NCBI GenBank assembly: GCA_009929615.1 | Contig: SAAB01000016.1 | Coordinates: 1-62,876 of the forward strand | DNA length: 62,876 bases | Direction: 5' to 3' | Source of the DNA: Clostridia bacterium | GTDB lineage: Bacteria; Bacillota; Clostridia; Lachnospirales; Lachnospiraceae | Shown: piece after piece, positions 51,497 through 60,377 of the stretch | Layout: each line of letters begins with the position of its first letter | How positions within the stretch are numbered: position 1 is the first letter of the stretch | Made by a program: the position numbers and the translations under genes | The notes under the pieces: model-generated | Seen by the model: only the letters and a program-made list of their open reading frames with translations | Database searches by the model: none | What the model was told of the DNA's origin: nothing

Positions 51497-53185
51497 TTAT
51501 CCTACCGGGAAGGGATTGAATCCCGTAAGGATAAGTCCACCGAGGATTAATATTGTTAATGCACAATAGATAATCATCGGTACTACATTAGAACGAATTA
51601 ATCGTCCCTCTGAGCCTATAGTACCACAAGTTGCACAAGCAGATACAATGTTGTTAATACATGTCATATTACCCATTGCACCACCCATAACCTGCATTGC
51701 TACAATCAGAATTGCTGGCAGTCCAAGATTGGTTGCTGCTGCGTACTGAAGTGTAGAGAATAATGTACAGGATACGGTTGCAGATCCGGAAATGAAAGCT
51801 CCGATAACACCGATTAATGGTGCAACGATGATATATGCTTTTCCGAATAATGCAGCTAAACCGTTAGCCATAACAATTAACATACTTTCCATACCGCTGT
51901 TGTTGAATGCAGCGCCGGAATTTCTGAATAACTGTACCATAGCGATACCGAATAATAATGCGATAGCAGCACCGCCAACCATGGCACCTGTTTCTTTCCA
52001 TGCAGCTTTAATCTGACTTCCTTTCATCTTATGAAGAGGAATAATTAACAGAGCTACAAGGATGAATGGGAGAACACCAGGGTTCCATGCCCATTTAAAT
52101 ACCCAGTTAACTTCAACACCTAAAATGGTCTTAAGACCAAATGCAAATGGTGCTGTAGTAACGTTTAAGAGACCTTTTAATCCGATAGCCGGAATACGTG
52201 TTACCACAAGGATGATAGCGATGATACCGTAAGGTACCCAAGCCATAACTCCAGACATATTGGATTCCACTTTCATGGATTCGTCTTCCTGAACGGCTGT
52301 TGTAGATTTCCAATGATCTTCCCATGCTGATTTCTCAGGGAATTCAAATTTAGTCTTAGGAACAAGGATTCCTTTTTTAGCTGTTACGATACAGATAACT
52401 AATGCTACCAATGCACCGATAAGCGCTGGGAATTCAGGTCCGAGGAATGTTGCACAAATTAAGTAAGGTACACAGAATGCCACTGCAGACATGAGAATGT
52501 ATGGAATACATTCAATTGCTGGCTTCATGGATTTTTCTTTACCAAACATCTTACACATCATAGCCATAGCGATAAAGATGATGATTGGGCAAATGATAGC
52601 ACTTGGAATAGCTACCCATTTTGTTAAACCTAATTTGTAAGCTTCCAAGTCAGTTACACCTGCGTTTGATAACTCACCACTGATCATGTTGAAAGCGGTA
52701 GTTGTAGGTGTACCTACAGCGCCGTAAGCAACTGGTGTACTGTTAAGTATAAGAGCTACCATAGCGGCACACAGTGGTGGAAATCCAACACTGATTAACA
52801 GTGGAGCTGCAAGAGCTGCTGGAGTACCGAAACCAGCTGCACCCTCGATGAATGCTCCGAACATGAAACCAATGATTACCATCTGAATACGTGGGTCATC
52901 ACTGATTGTTGTAAACATACGGTTGATAACACCCATACCACCGGAATACTTTAATGTGTTCATGATAAGAATCGCACCAAAGATAATAACGATTGTATCG
53001 ATAGATGTCAAGAAACCGGAAATCGTATGTGCTCCGATTGTAACAATATCCATTTTCCAAGCTGCAAAACAGATAACTGCTGTAATAAGCCAAGCCAATG
53101 GCAAAGCAATTTTCGCTGGCCAGTTAAAACCGGCCATAACGATAACTGTAATAATAATTGGTATAAAAGCTATAATTGCATACAT
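51497..53185 (-). CDS. lctP: L-lactate permease (LctP family)
   Basis: A 562-residue membrane protein with about 13 helices and a soluble loop (about 285-310). Family blocks: NTLKYSGGMGVINRMF, FMFGAFIEGAAGFGTPAALAAPLL, ALILNSTPVAYGAVGTPTT, GAFISGSATVSCTLFSTLQYAAA and MGGAMGNMTCINNIVSACATCGTIGSEG. It carries lactate with H+ or Na+. Being the last gene of the dehydratase operon, it should feed L- and/or D-lactate to the CoA-transferase, or exchange acids. Spacing to the upstream dehydratase gene is 31 nt. Confidence 0.95.
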   Translation of the reverse strand: MYAIIAFIPIIITVIVMAGFNWPAKIALPLAWLITAVICFAAWKMDIVTIGAHTISGFLTSIDTIVIIFGAILIMNTLKYSGGMGVINRMFTTISDDPRIQMVIIGFMFGAFIEGAAGFGTPAALAAPLLISVGFPPLCAAMVALILNSTPVAYGAVGTPTTTAFNMISGELSNAGVTDLEAYKLGLTKWVAIPSAIICPIIIFIAMAMMCKMFGKEKSMKPAIECIPYILMSAVAFCVPYLICATFLGPEFPALIGALVALVICIVTAKKGILVPKTKFEFPEKSAWEDHWKSTTAVQEDESMKVESNMSGVMAWVPYGIIAIILVVTRIPAIGLKGLLNVTTAPFAFGLKTILGVEVNWVFKWAWNPGVLPFILVALLIIPLHKMKGSQIKAAWKETGAMVGGAAIALLFGIAMVQLFRNSGAAFNNSGMESMLIVMANGLAALFGKAYIIVAPLIGVIGAFISGSATVSCTLFSTLQYAAATNLGLPAILIVAMQVMGGAMGNMTCINNIVSACATCGTIGSEGRLIRSNVVPMIIYCALTILILGGLILTGFNPFPVG

Positions 53186-53216
53186 GCTGTAATTCTCCCC
53201 TCTTTTGTTTTAAGAT

Positions 53217-54344
53217 TTACAGAATTTCTGCAAATGTCTGAATACGAGTCTTAACCTGTTCGAAAGCAGTAGATTCCTGATCAATTTCGATAAACAGATT
53301 ACGTACACCGGCAGCTTCAAATTCCTGAAGAAGGATTGGGTAATCGAATTCTTCTGGGTCACAGAATTTCATCATACATACAACAACTGCGTCAGCGCCG
53401 TATTTTTTAACTTCATCGATAATCATCTGTCCTTTTGGTTTGTTAGCATCTGTAGCTAAGGAACAACCATCGAAATCACTCCAAGCTTTTGCAAGAGCCA
53501 TTAATGGGTCTGCATCTACAGGAACATCCTGACGGAAGTTACGTGTTTCCTGAGCAAGGTCATCAGCTACGATAGCAAAACCGTTTTCTTCAAAGATATC
53601 AAGAACATCATAAGGTTCAACTGTGATACCTGTAACAACAACTTTTTTGCCTTTAAATTCTGTCTTAGGCTGAGCTTTAACAGCTTCGATTAATTCTTTA
53701 ACTAATGCTGTATGTTTGGATTTCTCCATGAACCAACGAGCTTTTAATACTGCATGACGATCGGATGGTTTGATAACGCTGGCGTAATCAGCAGCAACAT
53801 CACAGAAGTCACGGCAAGCCTGACGGTTTTCATTGTAAACAGCAATACTGTTCTGAAGTGCTTTTGTAGAAATACGAACATCCAGAATGTCTTCTAATTT
53901 TTCTTTTACGATTGCATATTCTTCGCGGCAGAATACGTTTGCTGCATCTTTAGCAATCTTACGGTTCTGTGGATGTGTAAATGTGATGACTGGAGCTTTT
54001 CCATGCCATTTCTGGCTCATACATTTCAATGTATCACAAGGTACAGAGAAAATAACTGCTTCTAAATCATCATAAGCGCCTTCAAGTTCCAGTTCCATTA
54101 CGGACTGCATAATTGAACAGGCAAATGGTGGTAAATATGTACGAGCTTTAGAAATCTGTTTTTTCTGAGCTCCCCACATACCCATTGGAAGGTATCCTGC
54201 AGCATGTACAAGTTCTTCCGGGCAATATACTGGCATAATACCTACTGCGCCTTTTCCTGTTTCTTTTTTATAATCTGCCATTGCTTTCTTAGGATCATCT
54301 GCAATGTTCTTTAAATCTTTAATAATCGCTTCAACTGTTCTCAT
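53217..54344 (-). CDS. lcdB: 2-hydroxyacyl-CoA dehydratase beta-type subunit (lactoyl-CoA dehydratase LcdB-like)
   Basis: A 375-residue subunit of the oxygen-sensitive Fe-S dehydratase. Conserved Cys sites expected to hold the cluster are in MPVYCPEELVHAAGYLP, PPFACSIMQSVMELELEG and FSVPCDTLKCMSQKWHG; the end has CMMKFCDPEEFDYP and FIEIDQES. The start at 54344 has GGGAGGG 9 nt upstream; the frame before it is only ribosome site. The substrate call (lactoyl-CoA rather than hydroxyglutaryl- or hydroxyisocaproyl-CoA) rests on the lactate permease and propionate CoA-transferase in the operon. Confidence 0.88.
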   Translation of the reverse strand: MRTVEAIIKDLKNIADDPKKAMADYKKETGKGAVGIMPVYCPEELVHAAGYLPMGMWGAQKKQISKARTYLPPFACSIMQSVMELELEGAYDDLEAVIFSVPCDTLKCMSQKWHGKAPVITFTHPQNRKIAKDAANVFCREEYAIVKEKLEDILDVRISTKALQNSIAVYNENRQACRDFCDVAADYASVIKPSDRHAVLKARWFMEKSKHTALVKELIEAVKAQPKTEFKGKKVVVTGITVEPYDVLDIFEENGFAIVADDLAQETRNFRQDVPVDADPLMALAKAWSDFDGCSLATDANKPKGQMIIDEVKKYGADAVVVCMMKFCDPEEFDYPILLQEFEAAGVRNLFIEIDQESTAFEQVKTRIQTFAEIL

Positions 54345-54362
54345 CTTACATTCCCTCCCCAA

Positions 54363-55622
54363 TTATTTATTATTGTCCATCATTTCAGATAATGCCTGAA
54401 CACGTGTTTCGTACTGAGCCGGTGTGAAGACACGTGGGTCAGTCTGGTCACCATCAAAACTTACGAAAGGTATACCCATTTTAGCGTTAACATATTCAGC
54501 ACTTTCGTTGTTCAAGAGACCCATCAGCTTACAGCTACGGTTAAGGTGAAGAACCATACCATCACTCTTAGAGTTGCTAACAACTTTGTAGAATTCTTCA
54601 TAACGGTTAGAACCACATGTGTTGATATATACGTTTGTATAAGCTTCACCCATAGATTCTAAATCACCTGGTGTGTAAACAAGGCTCCAAAGTCCTGGAT
54701 AAGCGGAACCTGTCATTACGGAACCAACGTTCTTTAAGCCTTTGAAAGTTGCTCCAAGGTATGTCCAAACAGCGATACCTTCCCATGTTACACGATGTTT
54801 TTCATTTTCAGCAGCACCAAAAGCATACTGTCCAGCCTGGTCTTTTGCTTCCAATTCATCAGCAAATCTGTGGAATGTAATTTCAGCATAATCTCTTGCT
54901 CTTGCGCAAACGATTAATGCCATATAGTTGAATAAATCGAAACCATTCAATGGTGATGGTTTTCTGTATGCATATGTAGCAACTTTGTTCCACCAGTATA
55001 CAGAACGCTGTACCTGTTCCTGAACTTTGAGGAATTTGTCATAGTCGAAAGCACGTCCTGTGATTTCTTCTAACTGTTTGATAGCAGCTCTGAACTGATC
55101 TGCGATATATGCTTTATTGTGTTTTGAAACTGGCATTGTATGGTTGAAAGGAACATCGATGATGATGCAAGGAATGTTCAATTCTTTTGCCAGGTTTTCA
55201 TACCATTTTAAAAGTGTATTACAGATATTGTTACATGTGATTACCAGGTCTGGCAGTGGAACATAAGCTGCTTTAGATTCAGCTAATTTTTCAGGTTTAA
55301 CGCCTGTCATAGCTTCCTGTTTTAATAATTCCATGTATCCAAGATTTGTACGTGCATAAGAACAGATATCGATGTTGTAACCCTTCTGATCAGCAACTTC
55401 CAATAAATCCATAGAAGCCTTTCTTGCACCAGCACCAGCTGCGTGTGTTTCTGGGTAAACCATAGCAATATCCATTGCTACACAAAATTCCGGAGGAGCT
55501 ACTGAAGCAGACCAACATACTAATTTACCTGCTTTTTTTGCTTCCCATGCTTCTTCATCAAGTTTTGCCTGAAAATGTGCTAACAAATCTTTTGCACTTG
55601 CTTCATTGATATTAATATCCAT
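54363..55622 (-). CDS. lcdA: 2-hydroxyacyl-CoA dehydratase alpha-type subunit (LcdA-like)
   Basis: A 419-residue partner subunit. It shows GKLVCWSASVAPPEFCVAMD, the segment YNIDICSYARTNLGYMELL, VITCNNICNTLLKWYENLA, NTCGSNRYEEFYKVV and HLNRSCKLMGLLN, with Cys residues placed as in HgdA/LcdA where they bind the second Fe-S cluster. With LcdB and one electron from the activator it removes water from lactoyl-CoA through a ketyl radical to give acryloyl-CoA. Codon use is strongly biased, as expected for an abundant enzyme. Gaps of 41 nt (upstream) and 18 nt (downstream) place it firmly in the operon. Confidence 0.9.
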   Translation of the reverse strand: MDININEASAKDLLAHFQAKLDEEAWEAKKAGKLVCWSASVAPPEFCVAMDIAMVYPETHAAGAGARKASMDLLEVADQKGYNIDICSYARTNLGYMELLKQEAMTGVKPEKLAESKAAYVPLPDLVITCNNICNTLLKWYENLAKELNIPCIIIDVPFNHTMPVSKHNKAYIADQFRAAIKQLEEITGRAFDYDKFLKVQEQVQRSVYWWNKVATYAYRKPSPLNGFDLFNYMALIVCARARDYAEITFHRFADELEAKDQAGQYAFGAAENEKHRVTWEGIAVWTYLGATFKGLKNVGSVMTGSAYPGLWSLVYTPGDLESMGEAYTNVYINTCGSNRYEEFYKVVSNSKSDGMVLHLNRSCKLMGLLNNESAEYVNAKMGIPFVSFDGDQTDPRVFTPAQYETRVQALSEMMDNNK

Positions 55623-55663
55623 AATTTTTACCTTCTTTCTTTAATATTAAGCCAACTTCTGTC

Positions 55664-56443
55664 TTATTTTTTAATCAGCTCTTCATAAGCTAACAGAGCG
55701 GCACCAAGAGCTCCTGTAATCTGAGGATTTGGTGCAACAGTAATATTCTGCTGCAGTTCTTTTTCAATGGCATCTACGACGCCTGGGTTCTGTGCTACAC
55801 CACCACACATAACCACGTCATCAATTACGCCAACACGATACACCAATGAACATGCTTTGCTGGCAACGGACTGATGTACGCCGGCAACAATGCTTTCCTT
55901 TGATAACCCCTTAGACAACTGAGATATTACTTCGGATTCAGCAAATACAGTACATGTACTGCTGACAGCCGCTATTGAGTCCGCTTTAAAATGAACTACC
56001 CCCATCTCAGAAAGTGGAACCTCCAGTACTCTGGACATAACGTCAAGGAAACGTCCTGTACCTGCGGCACATTTGTCATTCATAACGAATTTCATAATAT
56101 TTCCTTTATTGTCCAGCTGAATGGCCTTTGCATCCTGTCCACCAATATCGATAATAGTTCTTGCTGAAGGAATTAAATAGTAAATTCCTTTTGCGTGACA
56201 GGTGATTTCACTGATCTGTTTATTTGCATCATCTACAGAAAAACGTCCATAGCCTGTAGCAATTTTGAAATCAATGTCTTCCGGTGTAAGGTCGATATCC
56301 TTAAAAACGTCTTCTATAACACGTCCAGGACCGGAAGTACCAGTTCCTACCTGAACAACTGCTGACGATATAAGCTCAGCGCCATCTTTCAGGATAACTG
56401 CTTTACATGATGACGAGCCAATATCTATACCTAATGTATACAC
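55664..56443 (-). CDS. lcdC: 2-hydroxyacyl-CoA dehydratase activator ATPase (HgdC/LcdC type)
   Basis: A 259-residue ASKHA-fold ATPase. Phosphate loops: LGIDIGSSSCKAVIL at the N-terminus, TIIDIGGQDAKAI (97-109) and VVMCGGVAQNPGVV near the end. The two Cys of the shared [4Fe-4S] cluster are C125 (NDKCAAGTGRF) and C164 (SSTCTVFAESE), so a homodimer holds one cluster. It spends ATP to push a low-potential electron into the dehydratase. Such activators are needed only in small amounts; here the gene lies inside the operon ahead of the dehydratase subunits. Confidence 0.95.
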   Translation of the reverse strand: MYTLGIDIGSSSCKAVILKDGAELISSAVVQVGTGTSGPGRVIEDVFKDIDLTPEDIDFKIATGYGRFSVDDANKQISEITCHAKGIYYLIPSARTIIDIGGQDAKAIQLDNKGNIMKFVMNDKCAAGTGRFLDVMSRVLEVPLSEMGVVHFKADSIAAVSSTCTVFAESEVISQLSKGLSKESIVAGVHQSVASKACSLVYRVGVIDDVVMCGGVAQNPGVVDAIEKELQQNITVAPNPQITGALGAALLAYEELIKK

Positions 56444-56470
56444 GCTGTTTCCTCCTGTATCTCGTTTCTA

Positions 56471-56953
56471 TTATTCTTTATTACCGTGACGGCTTGTAAA
56501 TGTTGCTTCGTAATTAATATCGCCAATCTGCTCGATTAACTCAACAAGGATACCCTGTGTATATTTAGGACGAATGAAGTTAACGATAATATCTTCTGTT
56601 CCTTCTACAGGATCTGCTTCAAGCATTTCCCATCCCATAGCTTTGATTTCTTCCTGACAGGCTTTGATATCATCTACTAAATATGCAACGTGAGCGATTC
56701 CGCCTTTACCTTTGTTGAACTCACATAATACACCAGACTGTGGAATGATAAATTCTACTGCGTCTGCGCCATTACCGTGTTTTGTGAAGATTAAGTGCGC
56801 ATCATAAGCTTTAACATGTCCTTTGTAGTCTGCTTCAAGACCAAATGTGTCCATGAATGCTTCTGCTTTCTCAACTGTAGGTAAAACGATACCCCAGTGA
56901 TGTGTTCTGATAATGTGTTTGCCAATCCCTGTGTTTGCAAATAAATTTGCCAT
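56471..56953 (-). CDS. VOC-superfamily protein, methylmalonyl-CoA-epimerase-like; candidate lactoyl-CoA epimerase
   Basis: A 160-residue protein of two beta-alpha-beta-beta-beta units. Positions expected to bind the metal are filled: H19 (in HHWGIVLP, aligned with HIGIAV of methylmalonyl-CoA epimerase), E67 (AVEFIIP), H88 (GIAHVAYLVDDI) and E138 (GILVELIEQIG). Methylmalonyl-CoA epimerase inverts the carbon next to a CoA thioester. No methylmalonyl-CoA gene is near, whereas lactoyl-CoA has the same kind of centre, so inversion of S- to R-lactoyl-CoA is a reasonable role. A glyoxalase or true methylmalonyl-CoA epimerase cannot be excluded. It lies between pct and the activator, 27 nt before the latter. 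Confidence 0.8.
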   Translation of the reverse strand: MANLFANTGIGKHIIRTHHWGIVLPTVEKAEAFMDTFGLEADYKGHVKAYDAHLIFTKHGNGADAVEFIIPQSGVLCEFNKGKGGIAHVAYLVDDIKACQEEIKAMGWEMLEADPVEGTEDIIVNFIRPKYTQGILVELIEQIGDINYEATFTSRHGNKE

Positions 56954-57017
56954 AGTTAAAAACTCCCTTTCTTGATTATATATATTACATTTATAGTTCT
57001 CATTTTGGAGTGGGGTT

Positions 57018-57034
57018 CCGGGCCTTGCAGCCCG
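57018..57034 (-). other. GC-rich hairpin in the pct-VOC gap
   Basis: CCGGGC/GCCCGG with a 5-nt loop in an otherwise AT-rich 113-nt gap, without a T run. It could mark mRNA processing or partial termination after pct. A TATAAT-like box in the same gap may add a promoter for the five downstream genes. Confidence 0.45.
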
Positions 57035-57066
57035 GTACCTTTATGATAGTTTGTTTATCACACTAA

Positions 57067-58620
57067 TTAGATTGTAAGTCCCATAACTTCATCTGTAAAG
57101 ATTCTTGGGTCCATAACTTTAACTTCACCAACAATTGGTTTGAAATCCATCTGATCAAGAACCTGAGTCTGAATATCGATTCCAGGTGCAACTTCGATAA
57201 GATGTACACCGTCTGCTTTTAATTCAAATACAGCACGTTCTGTAACGTAGAGAACAGATTTGTCATTCTTTCCAGCTACAACACCGGAGAATGTGATTTC
57301 AGTTACTTTATTTACAAATTTATGTTTTTTACCTTCTTCAAGAATAGTTAATTTGCCGTCGCCTGTTTTAATCTTAACACCGTTTGTAAATGTTCCACAG
57401 AATACAGCTTTCTTGGAATTGGAGGAGATGTTTGTGAATCCGCCGCTTCCTGTGATTCTTGTTCCAAGACGGCTAACGTTTACGTTACCATCGATATCAA
57501 CTTCTGCAAGTCCAAGGTAGCAAAGATCCAGTCCGCCGCCATCATAGAAATCAAACTGGTAAGACTCATCAACATAAGCCTGAGCATTTAATGTACCACC
57601 GAATCTAAGTCCGCCGCCAGGTACACCACCGATAGGACCACATTCTACTGTCAATGTCATCTCTCCTGCGATTCCTTCTTCAGCTGCTACTGCAGATACC
57701 CATTCAGGAACACCAACACCAAGGTTAACAACAACGTTTTTCTTTAATTCCATTGCTGCACGGCGTCCGATGATTTTCTTAGCATCAAGAACCTTTGGTT
57801 CAAGACTTGATACAGGAACCTGTGTATTTCCTGAGTACGCCGGGTCATATGTACAGTTGATACTCTGTGACTGTTTTGGATCGTCAGCAGGACATTCAAC
57901 AACTGCATCTACATAGATTCCAGGAATCTTAACTAATTTAGAATCAAGCTGTCCAGCTTTAACAACTCTCTCAACCTGAACAATAACTGTACCGCCATTG
58001 TTATGAACGGCCATAGCCTGTGCTGTACAATCCAGAGGAGCCATTTCTTTTTCCATTGTAACGTTTCCTAATTCATCTGCGTATGTACCACGGATGAAAG
58101 CAACATCAATACCGTGTCTTGGGTAGAAGAGCTGTTCCTGTCCTTCGATCTCCATTAATTTAACGATATCTTCTTTTGTTGCTTCGTTCAAACGTCCGCC
58201 ACCGTTACGTGGGTCAGCGAATGTTCCAAGACCAACATGCGTAAATGTTCCGATTTTATGTCCTGCACTGTCTCTCAACATCTGAGCGATAGCACCCTGA
58301 GGAATGTTGTAGCCCTCGATTTTATTGTCATAAAGCATCTGGCAGATATTAGGAACAAAATTGAAATGTCCTCCAATAACTCGTTTAATCATTCCATCAT
58401 GTGCGAAATGGTCTGCATGACTGCCATCCTTATTTCCTGTTCCTGCTACGTAAAATAATGTCAAATTTTTAGGACTACCTGTTTCGAGAAATCTTTCCTC
58501 TGCGGCTGTGTTTAATGCCTCCGGAATACCATTTGCAACGAATCCACTAATTGTAAGTGTGTCGTTGTCTTTGATTAAATCTGCTGCTTCTCTTGCTGTT
58601 AATACTTTAACCTGTCCCAT
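57067..58620 (-). CDS. pct: Propionate (acetate) CoA-transferase
   Basis: A 517-residue family I CoA-transferase with fused alpha and beta halves. The N-terminal half has ISGFVANGIPEAL and FYVAGTGNKDG; the C-terminal half has VVNLGVGVPEWV and the catalytic glutamate E326 in TVECGPIGGVPGGG, close to E324 of the Clostridium propionicum enzyme. It moves CoA from propionyl-CoA or acetyl-CoA to lactate, making lactoyl-CoA and releasing the acid. AAGGAGG lies just before the ATG. As the first gene of the operon it is controlled by the promoter at 58684-58712. Confidence 0.95.
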   Translation of the reverse strand: MGQVKVLTAREAADLIKDNDTLTISGFVANGIPEALNTAAEERFLETGSPKNLTLFYVAGTGNKDGSHADHFAHDGMIKRVIGGHFNFVPNICQMLYDNKIEGYNIPQGAIAQMLRDSAGHKIGTFTHVGLGTFADPRNGGGRLNEATKEDIVKLMEIEGQEQLFYPRHGIDVAFIRGTYADELGNVTMEKEMAPLDCTAQAMAVHNNGGTVIVQVERVVKAGQLDSKLVKIPGIYVDAVVECPADDPKQSQSINCTYDPAYSGNTQVPVSSLEPKVLDAKKIIGRRAAMELKKNVVVNLGVGVPEWVSAVAAEEGIAGEMTLTVECGPIGGVPGGGLRFGGTLNAQAYVDESYQFDFYDGGGLDLCYLGLAEVDIDGNVNVSRLGTRITGSGGFTNISSNSKKAVFCGTFTNGVKIKTGDGKLTILEEGKKHKFVNKVTEITFSGVVAGKNDKSVLYVTERAVFELKADGVHLIEVAPGIDIQTQVLDQMDFKPIVGEVKVMDPRIFTDEVMGLTI

Positions 58621-58683
58621 AGTGACCTCCTTAAAAACTTTCTTGTCTATTTTTTATAATTACCAATGGGTTTTCATGTGTTT

Positions 58684-58712
58684 ATTGTATATTTTTCTAA
58701 GTTATATTGCAA
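58684..58712 (-). promoter_or_regulatory. Promoter of the lactate/acrylate operon
   Basis: On the minus strand TTGCAA (58707-58712), 17 nt, TACAAT (58684-58689), with a predicted leader of about 57 nt to the pct ATG. The inverted repeats at 58737-58782 lie directly upstream. Confidence 0.65.
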
Positions 58713-58736
58713 TGAAATCAATCTGACCTTACTTTA

Positions 58737-58782
58737 TTCAACTTTCTCATGTTGAATTCAATTTGAATCAAGTTTTACTTGA
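58737..58782. promoter_or_regulatory. Operator-like inverted repeats between pct and the regulator gene
   Basis: Three overlapping or adjacent dyads: TTCAAC-8 nt-GTTGAA (58737-58756), the perfect palindrome TTGAATTCAA (58752-58761), and TCAAGT-TTT-ACTTGA (58768-58782). The last overlaps the -35 of the regulator promoter, suggesting autoregulation; the first two lie upstream of the pct -35, suggesting activation or repression of the operon. Confidence 0.6.
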
Positions 58783-58807
58783 CAATTCACTAACAACCCG
58801 ACATACT
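58779..58807 (+). promoter_or_regulatory. Promoter of the regulator gene
   Basis: A perfect TTGACA (58779-58784), 17 nt, CATACT (58802-58807). Transcription would begin near 58813, which rules out the in-frame ATG at 58812 as start and supports 58884. Confidence 0.65.
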
Positions 58808-58883
58808 ATAAATGGAGAACAGTGTCATTTATACACTTTGCTACATTTATATAAAAACAATAGCTATGGGGGGATTACATAAC

Positions 58884-60365
58884 ATGAGTACATATGGAAC
58901 CTTACTTAAAACTTTGATAAACTTTTCAGGTTCGAAATTATCTACCGTGGCGGAAGAAGTTGGATACGACGTATCTTATATCAGCAAATGGTGTAATAAA
59001 GCCAAGCTGCCTGCTTCCAAGATGGCTCCGAATATTAACCGGACACTGGCAAATCATTTTTCCAGTGAGATACTCAAACATGAAGATTTAAATGTTTTTT
59101 CAAAAACCTTTTCTGTAGATGCCACACCTGAAACTTTGAATTCCATTATCTATAATCTTTTAAAAGATAATTATAAGGAATCCAGCAAGGCGGCAGCAAC
59201 GGAGATACATAATCAGGAGAACCACCAGCCTATGGTATTTTCCCTGGCGAGTGACATTTATGATTTCTTTAATCATGAGCTTTCGGAGATTCTTCTCTCT
59301 TACAATGAACCTTTAGAGATTCTTTGTACACTGGACGTCTGTCGCTTTATTACATCGAATGTGACGGAAGTCTCCGCTTACCGGATGCCAAGTCATGAAA
59401 TCAAAGTGAAAATCGGCTTAAATGCTGACCTTCTAAGTTCTGACAGTGATAACTATTTAAAGAATCTTTATTTCTTTTTAAATTCTCACAGTCATATCTC
59501 CTTTGATTTTTATGAAGATTCATTGATGAATTCCATGAATACCATCGTCGTTAAAGACCATATGGCTATCGTATGCGGTCTTGACCAGTACAGCCGTATT
59601 CAGGTGGCAACGGTAATTACCGAACCTGAGAAAGTAAACCAGATTTATGTCCGGACACTTCCGGCATTCCGCACAACCAACCTAATGGTTCATGCAACTG
59701 AATCGGACGAGTTCTATCAGTACGGCTATCGAACAGATTTTTATGCTCGAAACAATTTCCAGATTTTCCTCACCCGCGGCTTTGAATACCTGCTACCTGA
59801 AGAATGCTGGGAACCTATCATCCGTGCTGCCAAAGAACGCGATAAGGATGAATTCATGTCCCGCCTCGTCAGCCAGCTTCAAATCACCTGGGATGAAATC
59901 TTCGAAAAAGGTTCCATCGACTTCTTCGTATTGAAGTCCTCACTGATGAAATACATGGAAGACGGAGAAATCATTTTCGCCGATGTTGTTTACAACATGA
60001 CACCGGAAGAACGTAAGCTTCATATTCAAAATGTTCTTGCTATCACAAAGAAGAACCCGAATATTAAGTTTTACGTTATTGACGAGGAATACTTACCTGG
60101 TGTTCAGCATCTGCTCCACACTTCTGTTTTCAACAACCGTAAGAAACTATTCCTTAAGAATCCGGAACGTTATCATCTGGATATCGGGCCTCATTTCTAT
60201 TCCGTACTTTCCGACCAGCTTATCAAGGAAATCAGTACTTACTTTGACAATATGAAGGTCAAAGAATTCTGCTTTGAATATGATAGCGAAGCTGTTCAGA
60301 AATTTGCCGAAAAATATGGACCTCTTGTGAATCGTATGATTGATTTAAGTGGCTACAAACTTTAA
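58884..60365 (+). CDS. Helix-turn-helix regulator of unrecognised family, likely controls the lactate operon
   Basis: A 493-residue protein. Residues 1 to about 60 carry a helix-turn-helix (LSTVAEEVGYDVSYISKWCNKAKLP). The remaining 430 residues look like a soluble mixed alpha/beta sensor region (SLASDIYDFFNHELSEIL; HISFDFYEDSLMNSMNTIVVKDHMAIVCGLDQYSRIQVATVI; FADVVYNMTPEERKLHIQNVLAI; NIKFYVIDEEYLPGVQHLL) that I cannot assign to a known ligand-binding family; there is no kinase, receiver or AAA+ motif. The start at 58884 has a GGGGGG ribosome site. Its divergent position suggests that it senses lactate or a CoA ester. Confidence 0.8.
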   Translation: MSTYGTLLKTLINFSGSKLSTVAEEVGYDVSYISKWCNKAKLPASKMAPNINRTLANHFSSEILKHEDLNVFSKTFSVDATPETLNSIIYNLLKDNYKESSKAAATEIHNQENHQPMVFSLASDIYDFFNHELSEILLSYNEPLEILCTLDVCRFITSNVTEVSAYRMPSHEIKVKIGLNADLLSSDSDNYLKNLYFFLNSHSHISFDFYEDSLMNSMNTIVVKDHMAIVCGLDQYSRIQVATVITEPEKVNQIYVRTLPAFRTTNLMVHATESDEFYQYGYRTDFYARNNFQIFLTRGFEYLLPEECWEPIIRAAKERDKDEFMSRLVSQLQITWDEIFEKGSIDFFVLKSSLMKYMEDGEIIFADVVYNMTPEERKLHIQNVLAITKKNPNIKFYVIDEEYLPGVQHLLHTSVFNNRKKLFLKNPERYHLDIGPHFYSVLSDQLIKEISTYFDNMKVKEFCFEYDSEAVQKFAEKYGPLVNRMIDLSGYKL

Positions 60366-60377
60366 AAAATATACCCG

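Noticed and set aside
51497-58620. Horizontal transfer of the lactate operon
   Set aside because: Codon use differs from neighbours, but it resembles that of prs and fits high expression. There are no integrase, IS or repeat boundaries at either end.
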